Below, piece after piece: positions 24,698 through 32,438 of a DNA stretch of 64,000 nt. The DNA is from Amycolatopsis sp. MtRt-6 (GTDB taxonomy: Bacteria > Actinomycetota > Actinomycetes > Mycobacteriales > Pseudonocardiaceae): positions 182,984 to 246,983 of the forward strand of contig NZ_JADWPD010000014.1 of assembly GCF_017308975.1 (NCBI RefSeq), in the 5' to 3' direction. The position numbers were made by a program, and so were the translations under genes. Every line of letters starts with the position of its first letter. Positions within the stretch are counted from its first letter, which is position 1. The notes under the pieces are model-generated. The model ran no database searches. It saw nothing but the letters and a program-made list of their open reading frames with translations, and was not told the origin of the DNA.

Positions 24698-25741
24698 TCA
24701 CCGGCATTCGGCGACCACGGTCACTTCGTGCCTGTTGTGGTGCAGCTGCCGTGCGGTGCGCACCCGGTAACGCCGGCGCAGCAGGTCGAGGCAGTCGCGC
24801 ACGGTCTTCACCGGCCGGTGTGCGGAAAGCTTCAACGTCATGACGGTCAAGGCGCCCGGCTGCAGCCGCTCCGCCGCGTCCAGCATCAGCTTGCACGACA
24901 GCTGCGGATCCATCTTCATGTCGTTGACGACCATGTCGAACCGCTGTCGTTCGCTCCTGAAGAAGGCGCCCGCGGTCATCCGCACATGACGCACGCCACG
25001 ATCGTGGCGCAGTTTGTCGTCGAGGTCGCCGGGATCGACCGCCCACACCGTGATTCCGTAGCGGCGGAGAACGTGGGTCCAGCCACCGGGGCTCGCGCCG
25101 AGGTCGAGCGCCGTTCCCGATGCCGGGGGACGGATGCCGAACGCCTGGAACGCCTCCTCCAGCTTGAACTCGGCCCGGGAGACCTGGTCGTCGCTCCGGG
25201 CCAGCCGGGTCCGGCCGCCCGGCCAGTCGCTCAGCTGCTCGGCGGGGGAGGCGAGGCCGACCAGCAACCCGGTCTTGGTGAGGCAGAGGGACAGCGTTCG
25301 CGGCAGACCGGCGTGCCCGGTCTTCTTCCCCAGGTCGGCCAGCGCCGCCGTGCAGCGCCGAGCCAGCTCTCCCGACCCGTAGGGCACGGGGTTCTGCCCG
25401 CTCACCCACGCCTGGATCGCGAATTCGTCGCCACCGGCCGCGGTGGCCACCTGCTGGACGGCGGCGGCCGCGGCCTCCAGGTCGCGGGCCACCGGCAGCG
25501 GCAGGCTCGCCCGCTCGGCGGTCAGGTGCTTCACGAAAACCACCGGCTGGTCGCGGCACATCCCGGCGAGCTGTCCGAGCTGGACTCCCGGGCCGGACAG
25601 CCTGCCGAGGTCCGGGCCGAGCCGGTGCACGCTGACGGGCCCGGCCTGGTTCGCGGCGTAGGCGCCGAGCAGCTCCGTTTTGGCGTCCTGGAAGTACTCC
25701 GGAGAGGTCGAAAACAGCACTGGCTCTCCGTCTTGGGTCAT
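24698..25741 (-). CDS. FtsJ-like (RrmJ/RlmM-type) RNA 2'-O-methyltransferase
   Basis: 347 aa from ATG 25741. The C-terminal half is an FtsJ fold: ALDLGASPGGWTHVLRRYG (SAM motif I), VNDMKMD, TLKLSAHRP and HEVTVVAE, supplying the catalytic D, K and E of the K-D-K-E set. SRAEFKLEEAF just before motif I is where the first K is expected. The N-terminal half (about 170 residues) is a poorly conserved domain, as in RlmM-like enzymes. The target RNA is unknown. No Shine-Dalgarno is visible, and the upstream neighbour is a decayed region, so the start is uncertain. Confidence 0.78.
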   Translation of the reverse strand: MTQDGEPVLFSTSPEYFQDAKTELLGAYAANQAGPVSVHRLGPDLGRLSGPGVQLGQLAGMCRDQPVVFVKHLTAERASLPLPVARDLEAAAAAVQQVATAAGGDEFAIQAWVSGQNPVPYGSGELARRCTAALADLGKKTGHAGLPRTLSLCLTKTGLLVGLASPAEQLSDWPGGRTRLARSDDQVSRAEFKLEEAFQAFGIRPPASGTALDLGASPGGWTHVLRRYGITVWAVDPGDLDDKLRHDRGVRHVRMTAGAFFRSERQRFDMVVNDMKMDPQLSCKLMLDAAERLQPGALTVMTLKLSAHRPVKTVRDCLDLLRRRYRVRTARQLHHNRHEVTVVAECR

Positions 25742-25752
25742 GGAAAAGCATG

Positions 25753-26079
25753 CTAGTCGGCACCGGCCGCCCGGCTCGGCCCGGTCTCGCTGTCGTCCGT
25801 CCGCCGCGCCGCGGTTGCCGTGAAGCCGAATTGGGCGGTTCCCTGCGGGAGCCGGCAGGCGACCACCGCACCGGCCGCGGTCGTGGCGACGAGCAGCCCG
25901 AAGGCCGCCGTGTAGGAGAAGCGGTCGACCAGCCAGCCCATCAGCAGCGGGGAGACGGCGGCCGCGAGGTCCGCGCCGAAATCCCGCCCGGCCCGGACCG
26001 TCGGCTCGGCGGTCGTCAAGGCGACGTAGCCGTAGGAGTTCTTCGAGCGCACGAGCTGGCGGACGTCGTCCGGCATTGC
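25753..26079 (-). pseudogene. Remnant of an MFS transporter C-terminus
   Basis: A minus-strand frame encodes two consecutive hydrophobic helices typical of the last MFS helices: LAAAVSPLLMGWLVDRF and YTAAFGLLVATTAAGAVVACRL, ending at 25753. What precedes it (MPDDVRQLVRSKNSYGYVA, ATG near 26077) is not recognisable as the rest of a transporter. The missing ten or so helices show it is a fragment, not a working carrier. Confidence 0.5.
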
Positions 26080-26101
26080 GGCCGTCTCCTCGTTCTGGGT
26101 C

Positions 26102-26292
26102 AGCCGGGTGAATCGAGCCAGATGTCCTGTGCCGGGAAGGCGCCGACCACCCGCAGCCCGGCCTCGGCGAGCACCTTCGCCATCGGATTGGCGCCGGCGA
26201 AAAGAATTTCGTGGCCCGCGGACCGTAGGCCGGCAATGCCACAAAAAGGATTCGCGTCGGCTCAAAACAGCCGCCATTTCACATATCGGCCA
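26102..26292 (-). pseudogene. Remnant of a glycosyltransferase N-terminus
   Basis: On the minus strand, ILFVALPAYG (about 26223-26253) and then, in another frame, AGHEILFAGANPMAKVLAEAGLR-type sequence run up to a TGA near 26108. Together they match the first beta-alpha units of GT1 (GT-B fold) glycosyltransferases acting on natural products. About 20 residues normally lying between PAYGH and SAGHE are missing and the frame changes at that join, so the copy carries a deletion. The local AT content is higher than in neighbours, consistent with foreign or decaying DNA. Confidence 0.45.
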
Positions 26293-26433
26293 GTGTGCGA
26301 ATCAGGGCGGGTTTTCTTTTCCGGCGGGCGCCTGAGATGATGTGTCACGAACGTGCTCCGCATCCTCGCCCGGCTGAGCGGGCGCGGGCACCGGGTCGAT
26401 ACGCTGCCCCGTGACCGGTCAGGAGGTTGCGGG

Positions 26434-28005
26434 GTGCGGGTGCTGGACGCGGCGGCGGTGTCGGCCTGGGCGGCAGGCTGCGTGCGCAGTCTCGCGAGCC
26501 TGCGGCCGGCCATCGACGAGATCAACGTCTACCCCGTCGCCGATTCCGACACCGGCTCCAACATGCTCTTCACGATGACCGGCGCGGCCGCCGAGCTGGA
26601 AAGCGCGCAACCGGAAACCGCCGCCGGCGCGCTGAAGATCCTCGCGCGCGGCGCGGTCGCCGCCGCCAAGGGCAACTCCGGGGTGATCCTCTCCCAGGTC
26701 GTACGCGGGCTGGCCGACCGTGCCGAGGGCGACCTGGACGGCGCGTGGCTGGCCCGGGCGCTCGGCCACGCCGACGAGGTCGCCACCGGTGCCGTGAGCC
26801 GGCCGGTCGCCGGGACCATCCTGACCGTCCTGCACGCCGTCGCCCTCGCCGTCCGCGGCGACACGGCGCCCCTCGGCGAAGTCGCGCGGAAGGCCGCGGA
26901 AGAGGCCGCCCACGCCCTGGAGAAGACGCCCGAGCAGCTGCCCGCGCTGGCCAAGGCGGGGGTCGTCGACGCCGGGGCGCGCGGCCTGGTCGCCGTGCTC
27001 GACGCGCTGGTCGGCGTGCTCACCGGCGCCCCCGTCGAGCAGGACCACGCCCTCGAAGCCCCCGCGCACGCCGAGGCCTACGCCTGGGAGGTCATGTACC
27101 TGCTCGACGGCGTCGACGAGGCGAGCCTGCCGACCCTGCGCAAGGAGCTGAGCGGCCTCGGCGACAGCGTCACCGTGGCCGGCGACGGCTCGGGCAGCCA
27201 CGCCGTGCACGTCCACTGCGCCGACATCGGGGCCGCCATCGAGGCCGGGCTCGCGCTCGGCCGCCCGCGCAGGATCCGCGTCGAGCCGCTGCTCACGCCG
27301 ACGCCGATCGAGCCGGGCGGCGGGATCGACCGCACGGTCGTCGCCGTCGTCCACGGCGGCGCGCTGGCCGAGCTGCTGCGCGCCGAAAGCATCCCGGTGC
27401 TGGCGGTGCCCGAGGGCGCGACACCGAGCGTCGAAGACATGATCGGCCTGCTCAACGAGGCCGCCGGGCAGCAGGTGACCGTGCTGCCCGGCAGCGTCGC
27501 GCTCACCGCCGCGGCCGACGCCGCGGCCGGGCACGCCATGGCCGCGGGCCGCGACGTCGTGGTCATCCCGTGCGCGTCGCCGGTGCAGGTGCTGGCCGCC
27601 CTCGCCGTGCACGACGCCGGCCGCCGCACCAACGACGACGTCGTCGCGATGGCCGAAGCGGCCGCCGCGACCAGGCGTGGCGAACTGCGGATCGCGCAGG
27701 AGGAGTCGCTAACCTGGGTGGGCCGGGCCCAGTCCGGTGACGTGGTCGGCCTGGTCGACGACGAGGTGGTGCTGATCGAGCCGGCGCCCGCGTCCGAGAC
27801 GAACCTGGTCGCGGCCGCGATGAAGGTGCTGAACCGGATGCTGGCGCTCGGCGGGGAGCTGGTGACGGTGCTGAGCGGGGCGGCGGCCCCGCCGGGCGTC
27901 GCCGAGGAGCTCGCGGAGCAGCTGCGGGTGGAGCACCCGGAGGTGGAGCTGGCCGGCTACGCCAGCGGCCAGACCGGCGCCGTGCTGCTGATGGGAGTCG
28001 AATAG
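26434..28005 (+). CDS. DAK2 / DegV-related kinase-like protein (FakA-type)
   Basis: 523 aa from GTG 26434, with AGGAGG at 26421. The N-terminal DAK2 domain contains NVYPVADSDTGSNM (Mg/ATP site) and AAAKGNSGVILSQ. A middle linker leads to a C-terminal FakA-like domain (about residues 300-523). In Firmicutes FakA is the ATP-binding subunit of fatty acid kinase; in actinobacteria the partner FakB is less clear. Its position directly before recG is conserved (Rv2974c/Rv2975c-recG in M. tuberculosis). Confidence 0.85.
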   Translation: MRVLDAAAVSAWAAGCVRSLASLRPAIDEINVYPVADSDTGSNMLFTMTGAAAELESAQPETAAGALKILARGAVAAAKGNSGVILSQVVRGLADRAEGDLDGAWLARALGHADEVATGAVSRPVAGTILTVLHAVALAVRGDTAPLGEVARKAAEEAAHALEKTPEQLPALAKAGVVDAGARGLVAVLDALVGVLTGAPVEQDHALEAPAHAEAYAWEVMYLLDGVDEASLPTLRKELSGLGDSVTVAGDGSGSHAVHVHCADIGAAIEAGLALGRPRRIRVEPLLTPTPIEPGGGIDRTVVAVVHGGALAELLRAESIPVLAVPEGATPSVEDMIGLLNEAAGQQVTVLPGSVALTAAADAAAGHAMAAGRDVVVIPCASPVQVLAALAVHDAGRRTNDDVVAMAEAAAATRRGELRIAQEESLTWVGRAQSGDVVGLVDDEVVLIEPAPASETNLVAAAMKVLNRMLALGGELVTVLSGAAAPPGVAEELAEQLRVEHPEVELAGYASGQTGAVLLMGVE

Positions 28006-28009
28006 CGAG

Positions 28010-30163
28010 ATGGCCGGACTGCGCGACAAGCTGCCGCTGCTCCTGGGCGCCAAGACGGCTAAGGCGCTCGCCACGTCGTTGGACATCGAGACGGTCAGCG
28101 ACCTGCTGCGCCACTACCCACGCCGTTACGCCGAGCGCGGCGAGCTCACCGACATCCACGGCCTCGAGCTGGGCGAGCACGCCACCGTGCTGGCGCGCAT
28201 CGAAAAGGTGAGCAAGCGGCGGATGAAGGCCCGCAACGGGACCATCCTCGACATGGTCATCACCGACGGGAAACGCCGGTTGACCTGCGCGTTCTTCAAC
28301 CAGGCCTGGCGGGAGAAGGACCTCGTGCCCGGCAAGACCGGCCTGTTCGCCGGCAAGGTGTCGGCGTTTCGCGACACCCTGCAGCTGACCAACCCCGAGT
28401 ACGAGCTGTTCGAGGCCGACCGCGCCGAAGAGGCGATGGACGACTTCCTCGCCGCGATCATCCCGGTCTACCCGGCGGCCCAGGGCATGCCGACCTGGTC
28501 GATCGCCAAGTGCGTCCGGCAGGTCCTCGACGTCCTCGAGGTCGACGAGGACCCGATGCCCGCGGAGCTGCGGCGGCTGCACAAGCTGGCCGACCTCGAC
28601 AACGCGCTGCGCGGCATCCACCGCCCGGAGAACTGGGCGCACCTGGAGGCGTCGAAGAAGCGGCTCAAGTGGGACGAGGCCATGGCCGTCCAGCTGATCT
28701 TCGCGCAGCGGCGGCACTCGGCGATCTCGCGCCCGGCGAAGGCGAACCCGCACGTCAGCGGCGGTCTCCTGGATGCCTTCGACAAGCGGCTGCCCTTCGA
28801 CCTCACCGCCGGCCAGCGGGGGATCGGCGACGAGATCGCCGCGGACCTGGCGTCCGAGCACCCGATGAACCGGCTGCTGCAGGGCGAGGTCGGCTCGGGC
28901 AAGACGGTCGTCGCGCTGCGGGCGATGCTGCAGGTCGTCGACAACGGGCGGCAGGCCGCGATGCTCGCGCCGACCGAGGTCCTGGCCGCGCAGCACGCCC
29001 GGTCGCTGCGGGAGATGCTCGGCGACCTCGGCCAGGCGGGCGAGCTGGGCGCGGCGGAGACTGCCACCCGCGTCACGCTGCTCACCGGGTCGATGGGCGC
29101 GAAGGAGCGCAAGAAGTCGCTGCTGGAGATCGTCAGCGGCGAGGCGGGCATCGTCGTCGGCACGCACGCGCTGATCCAGGACCACGTCGAGTTCGCCGAT
29201 CTCGGCCTCGCCGTCGTCGACGAGCAGCACCGCTTCGGCGTCGAGCAGCGGGACGCGCTGCGCACCCGCGGGTCCGGCGACACCAGCCCGCACGTGCTCG
29301 TCATGACCGCGACACCGATCCCGCGCACGGTCGCGATGACCGTCTACGGCGACTTGGAGGTGTCGGCGCTGCGCGAGATGCCGGTCGGGCGGTCGCCGAT
29401 CGCCACCACGGTCGTGCCGGTCGCCGAGAAGCCGGCCTGGTTCGAGCGGATCTGGCAGCGGGTGCGCGAAGAGGTCGGCAAGGGGCACCAGGCGTACGTC
29501 GTGTGCCCGCGGATCGGCGACGAGCCGCCGTCGGACAAGAGCGACAAGCGGCCGCCGCTCGCGGTCCTCGAAGTCGCCCCCGAGCTGGAGCACGGCCCGC
29601 TGCAGGGCCTGAAGATCGGCGTGCTGCACGGCCGGATGCCCCCGGACGACAAGGACGCGGTGATGCGCGCGTTCTCGGCGGCCAAGCTGGACGTTCTCGT
29701 GGCCACCACGGTGATCGAGGTCGGCGTCAACGTGCCGAACGCGACCGCGATGGTGATCATGGACGCCGACCGCTTCGGCGTCAGCCAGCTGCACCAGCTG
29801 CGCGGCCGCGTCGGCCGGGGCAGCGTGCCGGGGCTGTGCCTGCTGGTCACCGAGGCCCTCGACGGCACGGCGACCCGCGAGCGGCTGGCGGCGGTCGAGT
29901 CCACCACGGACGGTTTCGAGCTCTCGCGGCTGGACCTGGAGCTGCGTCGCGAAGGCGACATCCTCGGCGCCGCGCAGTCCGGGAAGCGGTCCACGCTGAA
30001 GCTGCTGTCGCTGCTGCGCGACGAGGACGTCATCGCCGCGTCCCGGGCGCTGGCGCAGGAGCTCGTCACGCAGGACCCGGAGCTGACGAAGTACCGCGGC
30101 CTGGCCCAGATGGTCGCCGACGTCGTCGACGTCGAGCGCGCGGAGTACCTGGAGAAGAGCTGA
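28010..30163 (+). CDS. recG: ATP-dependent DNA helicase RecG
   Basis: 717 aa. The N-terminal wedge/OB domain is followed by helicase motifs: Walker A LLQGEVGSGKTVVALRAM, DEQHR (DExH, shown as VVDEQHRFG), the TATPIPRT motif, and RGRVGRG near the C-terminus. RecG reverses stalled replication forks and processes recombination intermediates. It starts 4 bp after the DAK gene and its stop overlaps the following GNAT start, so the three form an operon. Confidence 0.96.
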   Translation: MAGLRDKLPLLLGAKTAKALATSLDIETVSDLLRHYPRRYAERGELTDIHGLELGEHATVLARIEKVSKRRMKARNGTILDMVITDGKRRLTCAFFNQAWREKDLVPGKTGLFAGKVSAFRDTLQLTNPEYELFEADRAEEAMDDFLAAIIPVYPAAQGMPTWSIAKCVRQVLDVLEVDEDPMPAELRRLHKLADLDNALRGIHRPENWAHLEASKKRLKWDEAMAVQLIFAQRRHSAISRPAKANPHVSGGLLDAFDKRLPFDLTAGQRGIGDEIAADLASEHPMNRLLQGEVGSGKTVVALRAMLQVVDNGRQAAMLAPTEVLAAQHARSLREMLGDLGQAGELGAAETATRVTLLTGSMGAKERKKSLLEIVSGEAGIVVGTHALIQDHVEFADLGLAVVDEQHRFGVEQRDALRTRGSGDTSPHVLVMTATPIPRTVAMTVYGDLEVSALREMPVGRSPIATTVVPVAEKPAWFERIWQRVREEVGKGHQAYVVCPRIGDEPPSDKSDKRPPLAVLEVAPELEHGPLQGLKIGVLHGRMPPDDKDAVMRAFSAAKLDVLVATTVIEVGVNVPNATAMVIMDADRFGVSQLHQLRGRVGRGSVPGLCLLVTEALDGTATRERLAAVESTTDGFELSRLDLELRREGDILGAAQSGKRSTLKLLSLLRDEDVIAASRALAQELVTQDPELTKYRGLAQMVADVVDVERAEYLEKS

Positions 30164-30624
30164 TCCGCCCGGCCACGGCCGCCGACGCCGACGCGATCGG
30201 TGACGTCCACGTGCGGTCGTGGCAGGCGGCGTACGCGGGCCTGCTGCCCGAGGACTTCCTCGCGCGCCTCTCGGCCGGGGAACGGGCGGCTTCGTGGGAG
30301 CAGCGCATCCGCGAGGGCGCCGGGCAGGTGCTGGTCGTCGAGGAGGACGGCGTCGTTGTGGGCTTCGCCGCCTTCGGGCCTTCGCAGCTGTACGCGCTGT
30401 ACCTGCTGCCGGAGTTCTGGGGGCGGGGGCTCGGCCAGGCGTTGCACGACCGGGTGGTCGCCGCGATGCCCGGCGAGACCGCTGTGCTGTGGGTGCTCGC
30501 GACCAACGAGCGGGCGAAGGCCTTCTACCTGCGGCAGGGCTGGGTGGACGACGGCGAAAGCGCGACCGAGCAGCTCGACGACGTCACCCTCGACGTGGTG
30601 CGGTTCAGCCGTCCGTTGCCGTGA
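30160..30624 (+). CDS. GNAT family N-acetyltransferase, probable CTG start
   Basis: 154 aa. The conserved GNAT opening (x)IRPATAADADAIGDVHVRSW begins exactly at CTG 30160, whose last two bases lie within the recG TGA (ctgA overlap). No ATG/GTG/TTG fits this beginning, so a CTG start with GGAG just upstream is likely, driven by translational coupling. Motif A is YLLPEFWGRGLGQALHDRV and motif B NERAKAFYLRQGW. The substrate is unknown. Its end overlaps the convergent TetR gene by 20 bp. Confidence 0.8.
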   Translation: MIRPATAADADAIGDVHVRSWQAAYAGLLPEDFLARLSAGERAASWEQRIREGAGQVLVVEEDGVVVGFAAFGPSQLYALYLLPEFWGRGLGQALHDRVVAAMPGETAVLWVLATNERAKAFYLRQGWVDDGESATEQLDDVTLDVVRFSRPLP

Positions 30625-31219
30625 ACACGCCGGCTTTCGCGGCCACCGCCGCGGCTCTCGCGGCGACGCCGGCGTCCTCCGGCGTGACGCCCTCCCGGGA
30701 GATCAGCAGCCGGTAGAAAACCGGCCCGCAGGCCACCCGCACCACTTCCACCGGGTCGGTGCCGGGCGGGACCTCGCCACGCTCGAGCGCGCGGTGCACG
30801 GCGGCCGCCGAACGGGCGTGGCGGTCGACGTAGAACTCGCGCAGGGCCTCGGCCGCGCGCGGGGAGAGGAACGCCGCCGAGATCGACGCCATCGGCAGCT
30901 CGCGCTCGCCCGGGGTGGTGAAGTAGCGCACCAGCTCCAGGTTGATCGCCCGCAGGTCGCCTTCGAGGGAACCGGTGTCCGGCACGGCCCAGTCCTGCTC
31001 GGCGCCCAGCAGCAGGGCCGCCGCGACCAGGCCTTCGGCCGACTCCCAGCGGCGGTAGAGCGTCGTCTTGTGCACGCCGGAGCGCTCGGCGACCGCCTCG
31101 ACGGTCAGCTCCGCGTACCCGCGTTCGCCGAGCAGCTCCAAGGTGGCGTTGAGCGCGGCCAGGCGGGTCCGCTCGGTGCGGCCGCCCGGGCGCTTCGTCC
31201 CGGAAATCTCGGTTGCCAA
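30605..31219 (-). CDS. TetR family regulator
   Basis: 204 aa from TTG 31219, with CAGGAG upstream. The N-terminal HTH is TVEAVAERSGVHKTTLYRRWES. The C-terminal ligand domain is helical with no recognisable specificity. It faces the erythromycin-esterase-like gene across a 31-bp gap, so the two promoters overlap and this regulator is expected to control both genes. Confidence 0.9.
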   Translation of the reverse strand: MATEISGTKRPGGRTERTRLAALNATLELLGERGYAELTVEAVAERSGVHKTTLYRRWESAEGLVAAALLLGAEQDWAVPDTGSLEGDLRAINLELVRYFTTPGERELPMASISAAFLSPRAAEALREFYVDRHARSAAAVHRALERGEVPPGTDPVEVVRVACGPVFYRLLISREGVTPEDAGVAARAAAVAAKAGVFTATDG

Positions 31220-31250
31220 CTGCTACTCCTGTTGCGTTAGTGTGCTCAGT

Positions 31251-32402
31251 ATGCCAGACACCGTCACCGTCGCCGCCCTCGCCGACCTGATCGGCGACGC
31301 CGAGGTCGTCGCCATCGGCGAGAACAACCATCACATCCGCGAGTTCGGCGTGTTGCGCGACCGCCTCCTGCGCCACCTCGTCACCGAGCGCGGCTTCACC
31401 GTGCTCGGGTTCGAAGGGGGCTTCCCCGAGGGGCACCTGGTCGACGCGTGGCTGCGGGGCGGCCCGGGCGAGGTCGCCGACATCGCGCGGGACGGCTTCA
31501 CCTTCGGCCTCGGCGACTCGGCCGAGGTGCACGAGATGCTGACGTGGCTGCGCGGCCGGGACGTCCGGTTCTTCGGCCTCGACGTGCCGAGCTCGGCCGG
31601 CTCGCCGGTACCGGCGCTGCGGGCGTTGCGGGCGGAGGTCCTGCGCGTGGACCCGGCCAACGTGTCCCTTGTGGACAACGCGCTGGCCGCGTGCGAGCCG
31701 TACGCGTCGGTGAGCAGCGCGGTCGCGCCCGGTCGCTACGGGGAGATGAGCCAGGAGGCCCGGGACGCGGCGACGACCGCGCTGACCGTCCTCAAGGGAC
31801 ACGTGGAGTCCCTCCGGTACGGTGCCGTCGCCGAGCACCACGCGGACGGCGCCCTGCGCGTCGACCTGTACCTGCGGGAGCTGGCCGCGCTGATGGCGGG
31901 CCGCGCGCCGGAGCCGCAGAGTTCGTCGCGGGACACCTACATGGCGGCCACCGTGCGGCTGCTGCGGCGGCAGTTCCCCGGCGAGAAGATCGTGCTGATG
32001 ATCCACAACGGACACCTGCAGCGCGTACCGTTCTCGCCGATGCCGGGCATGACGGCGCCGTCGGCGGGCACGCACCTGGCCGCGGAGCTGGGCGACAGGT
32101 ACTTCGCGCTCGCGTTGACCGCCGTCTCGGGGACGACGACCGGGCTGGTGCCCGACCCGGCTTTCCCGCTGGGGTTCCGGATGTTCGAGCAGGCACTGGA
32201 AGAACCGGCGGAAGGCAGCGTGGAGGCGGAGCTGGCTTCGCGGGCGCCGTGCGTGGTCGCGCGTCCCGCGGCGTCGGGCATCCGGCACGCGCACATGGCC
32301 GTGTCGGTCGATGTCGCTTCGGCGTTCGACGCGGTGGTTTGCCTGGAAAAGCAGGAAACGATTTTCGCGGGCCGAGCCGAACAGGTGCGCCCGTTCGGCT
32401 GA
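31251..32402 (+). CDS. Erythromycin esterase-like protein
   Basis: 383 aa from ATG 31251. The family core includes VVAIGENNHHIREFG (His of the GExxH motif), VLGFEGGFPEG, VRFFGLDVP and MIHNGHLQR. EreA/EreB-like enzymes open macrolide lactones, but most chromosomal homologues have unknown substrates. TAGTGT ends 7 nt before the start and no ribosome-binding site is visible, suggesting a leaderless mRNA. The divergent TetR gene may respond to the substrate. No other resistance genes are adjacent. Confidence 0.85.
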   Translation: MPDTVTVAALADLIGDAEVVAIGENNHHIREFGVLRDRLLRHLVTERGFTVLGFEGGFPEGHLVDAWLRGGPGEVADIARDGFTFGLGDSAEVHEMLTWLRGRDVRFFGLDVPSSAGSPVPALRALRAEVLRVDPANVSLVDNALAACEPYASVSSAVAPGRYGEMSQEARDAATTALTVLKGHVESLRYGAVAEHHADGALRVDLYLRELAALMAGRAPEPQSSSRDTYMAATVRLLRRQFPGEKIVLMIHNGHLQRVPFSPMPGMTAPSAGTHLAAELGDRYFALALTAVSGTTTGLVPDPAFPLGFRMFEQALEEPAEGSVEAELASRAPCVVARPAASGIRHAHMAVSVDVASAFDAVVCLEKQETIFAGRAEQVRPFG

Positions 32403-32438
32403 TTGCCGCACTGCGCCGGGCGGGCGTTTCCTACCGAT

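Noticed and set aside
27563..29794. A 743-codon minus-strand open frame
   Set aside because: It is the antisense of the DAK and recG genes and lacks any domain.
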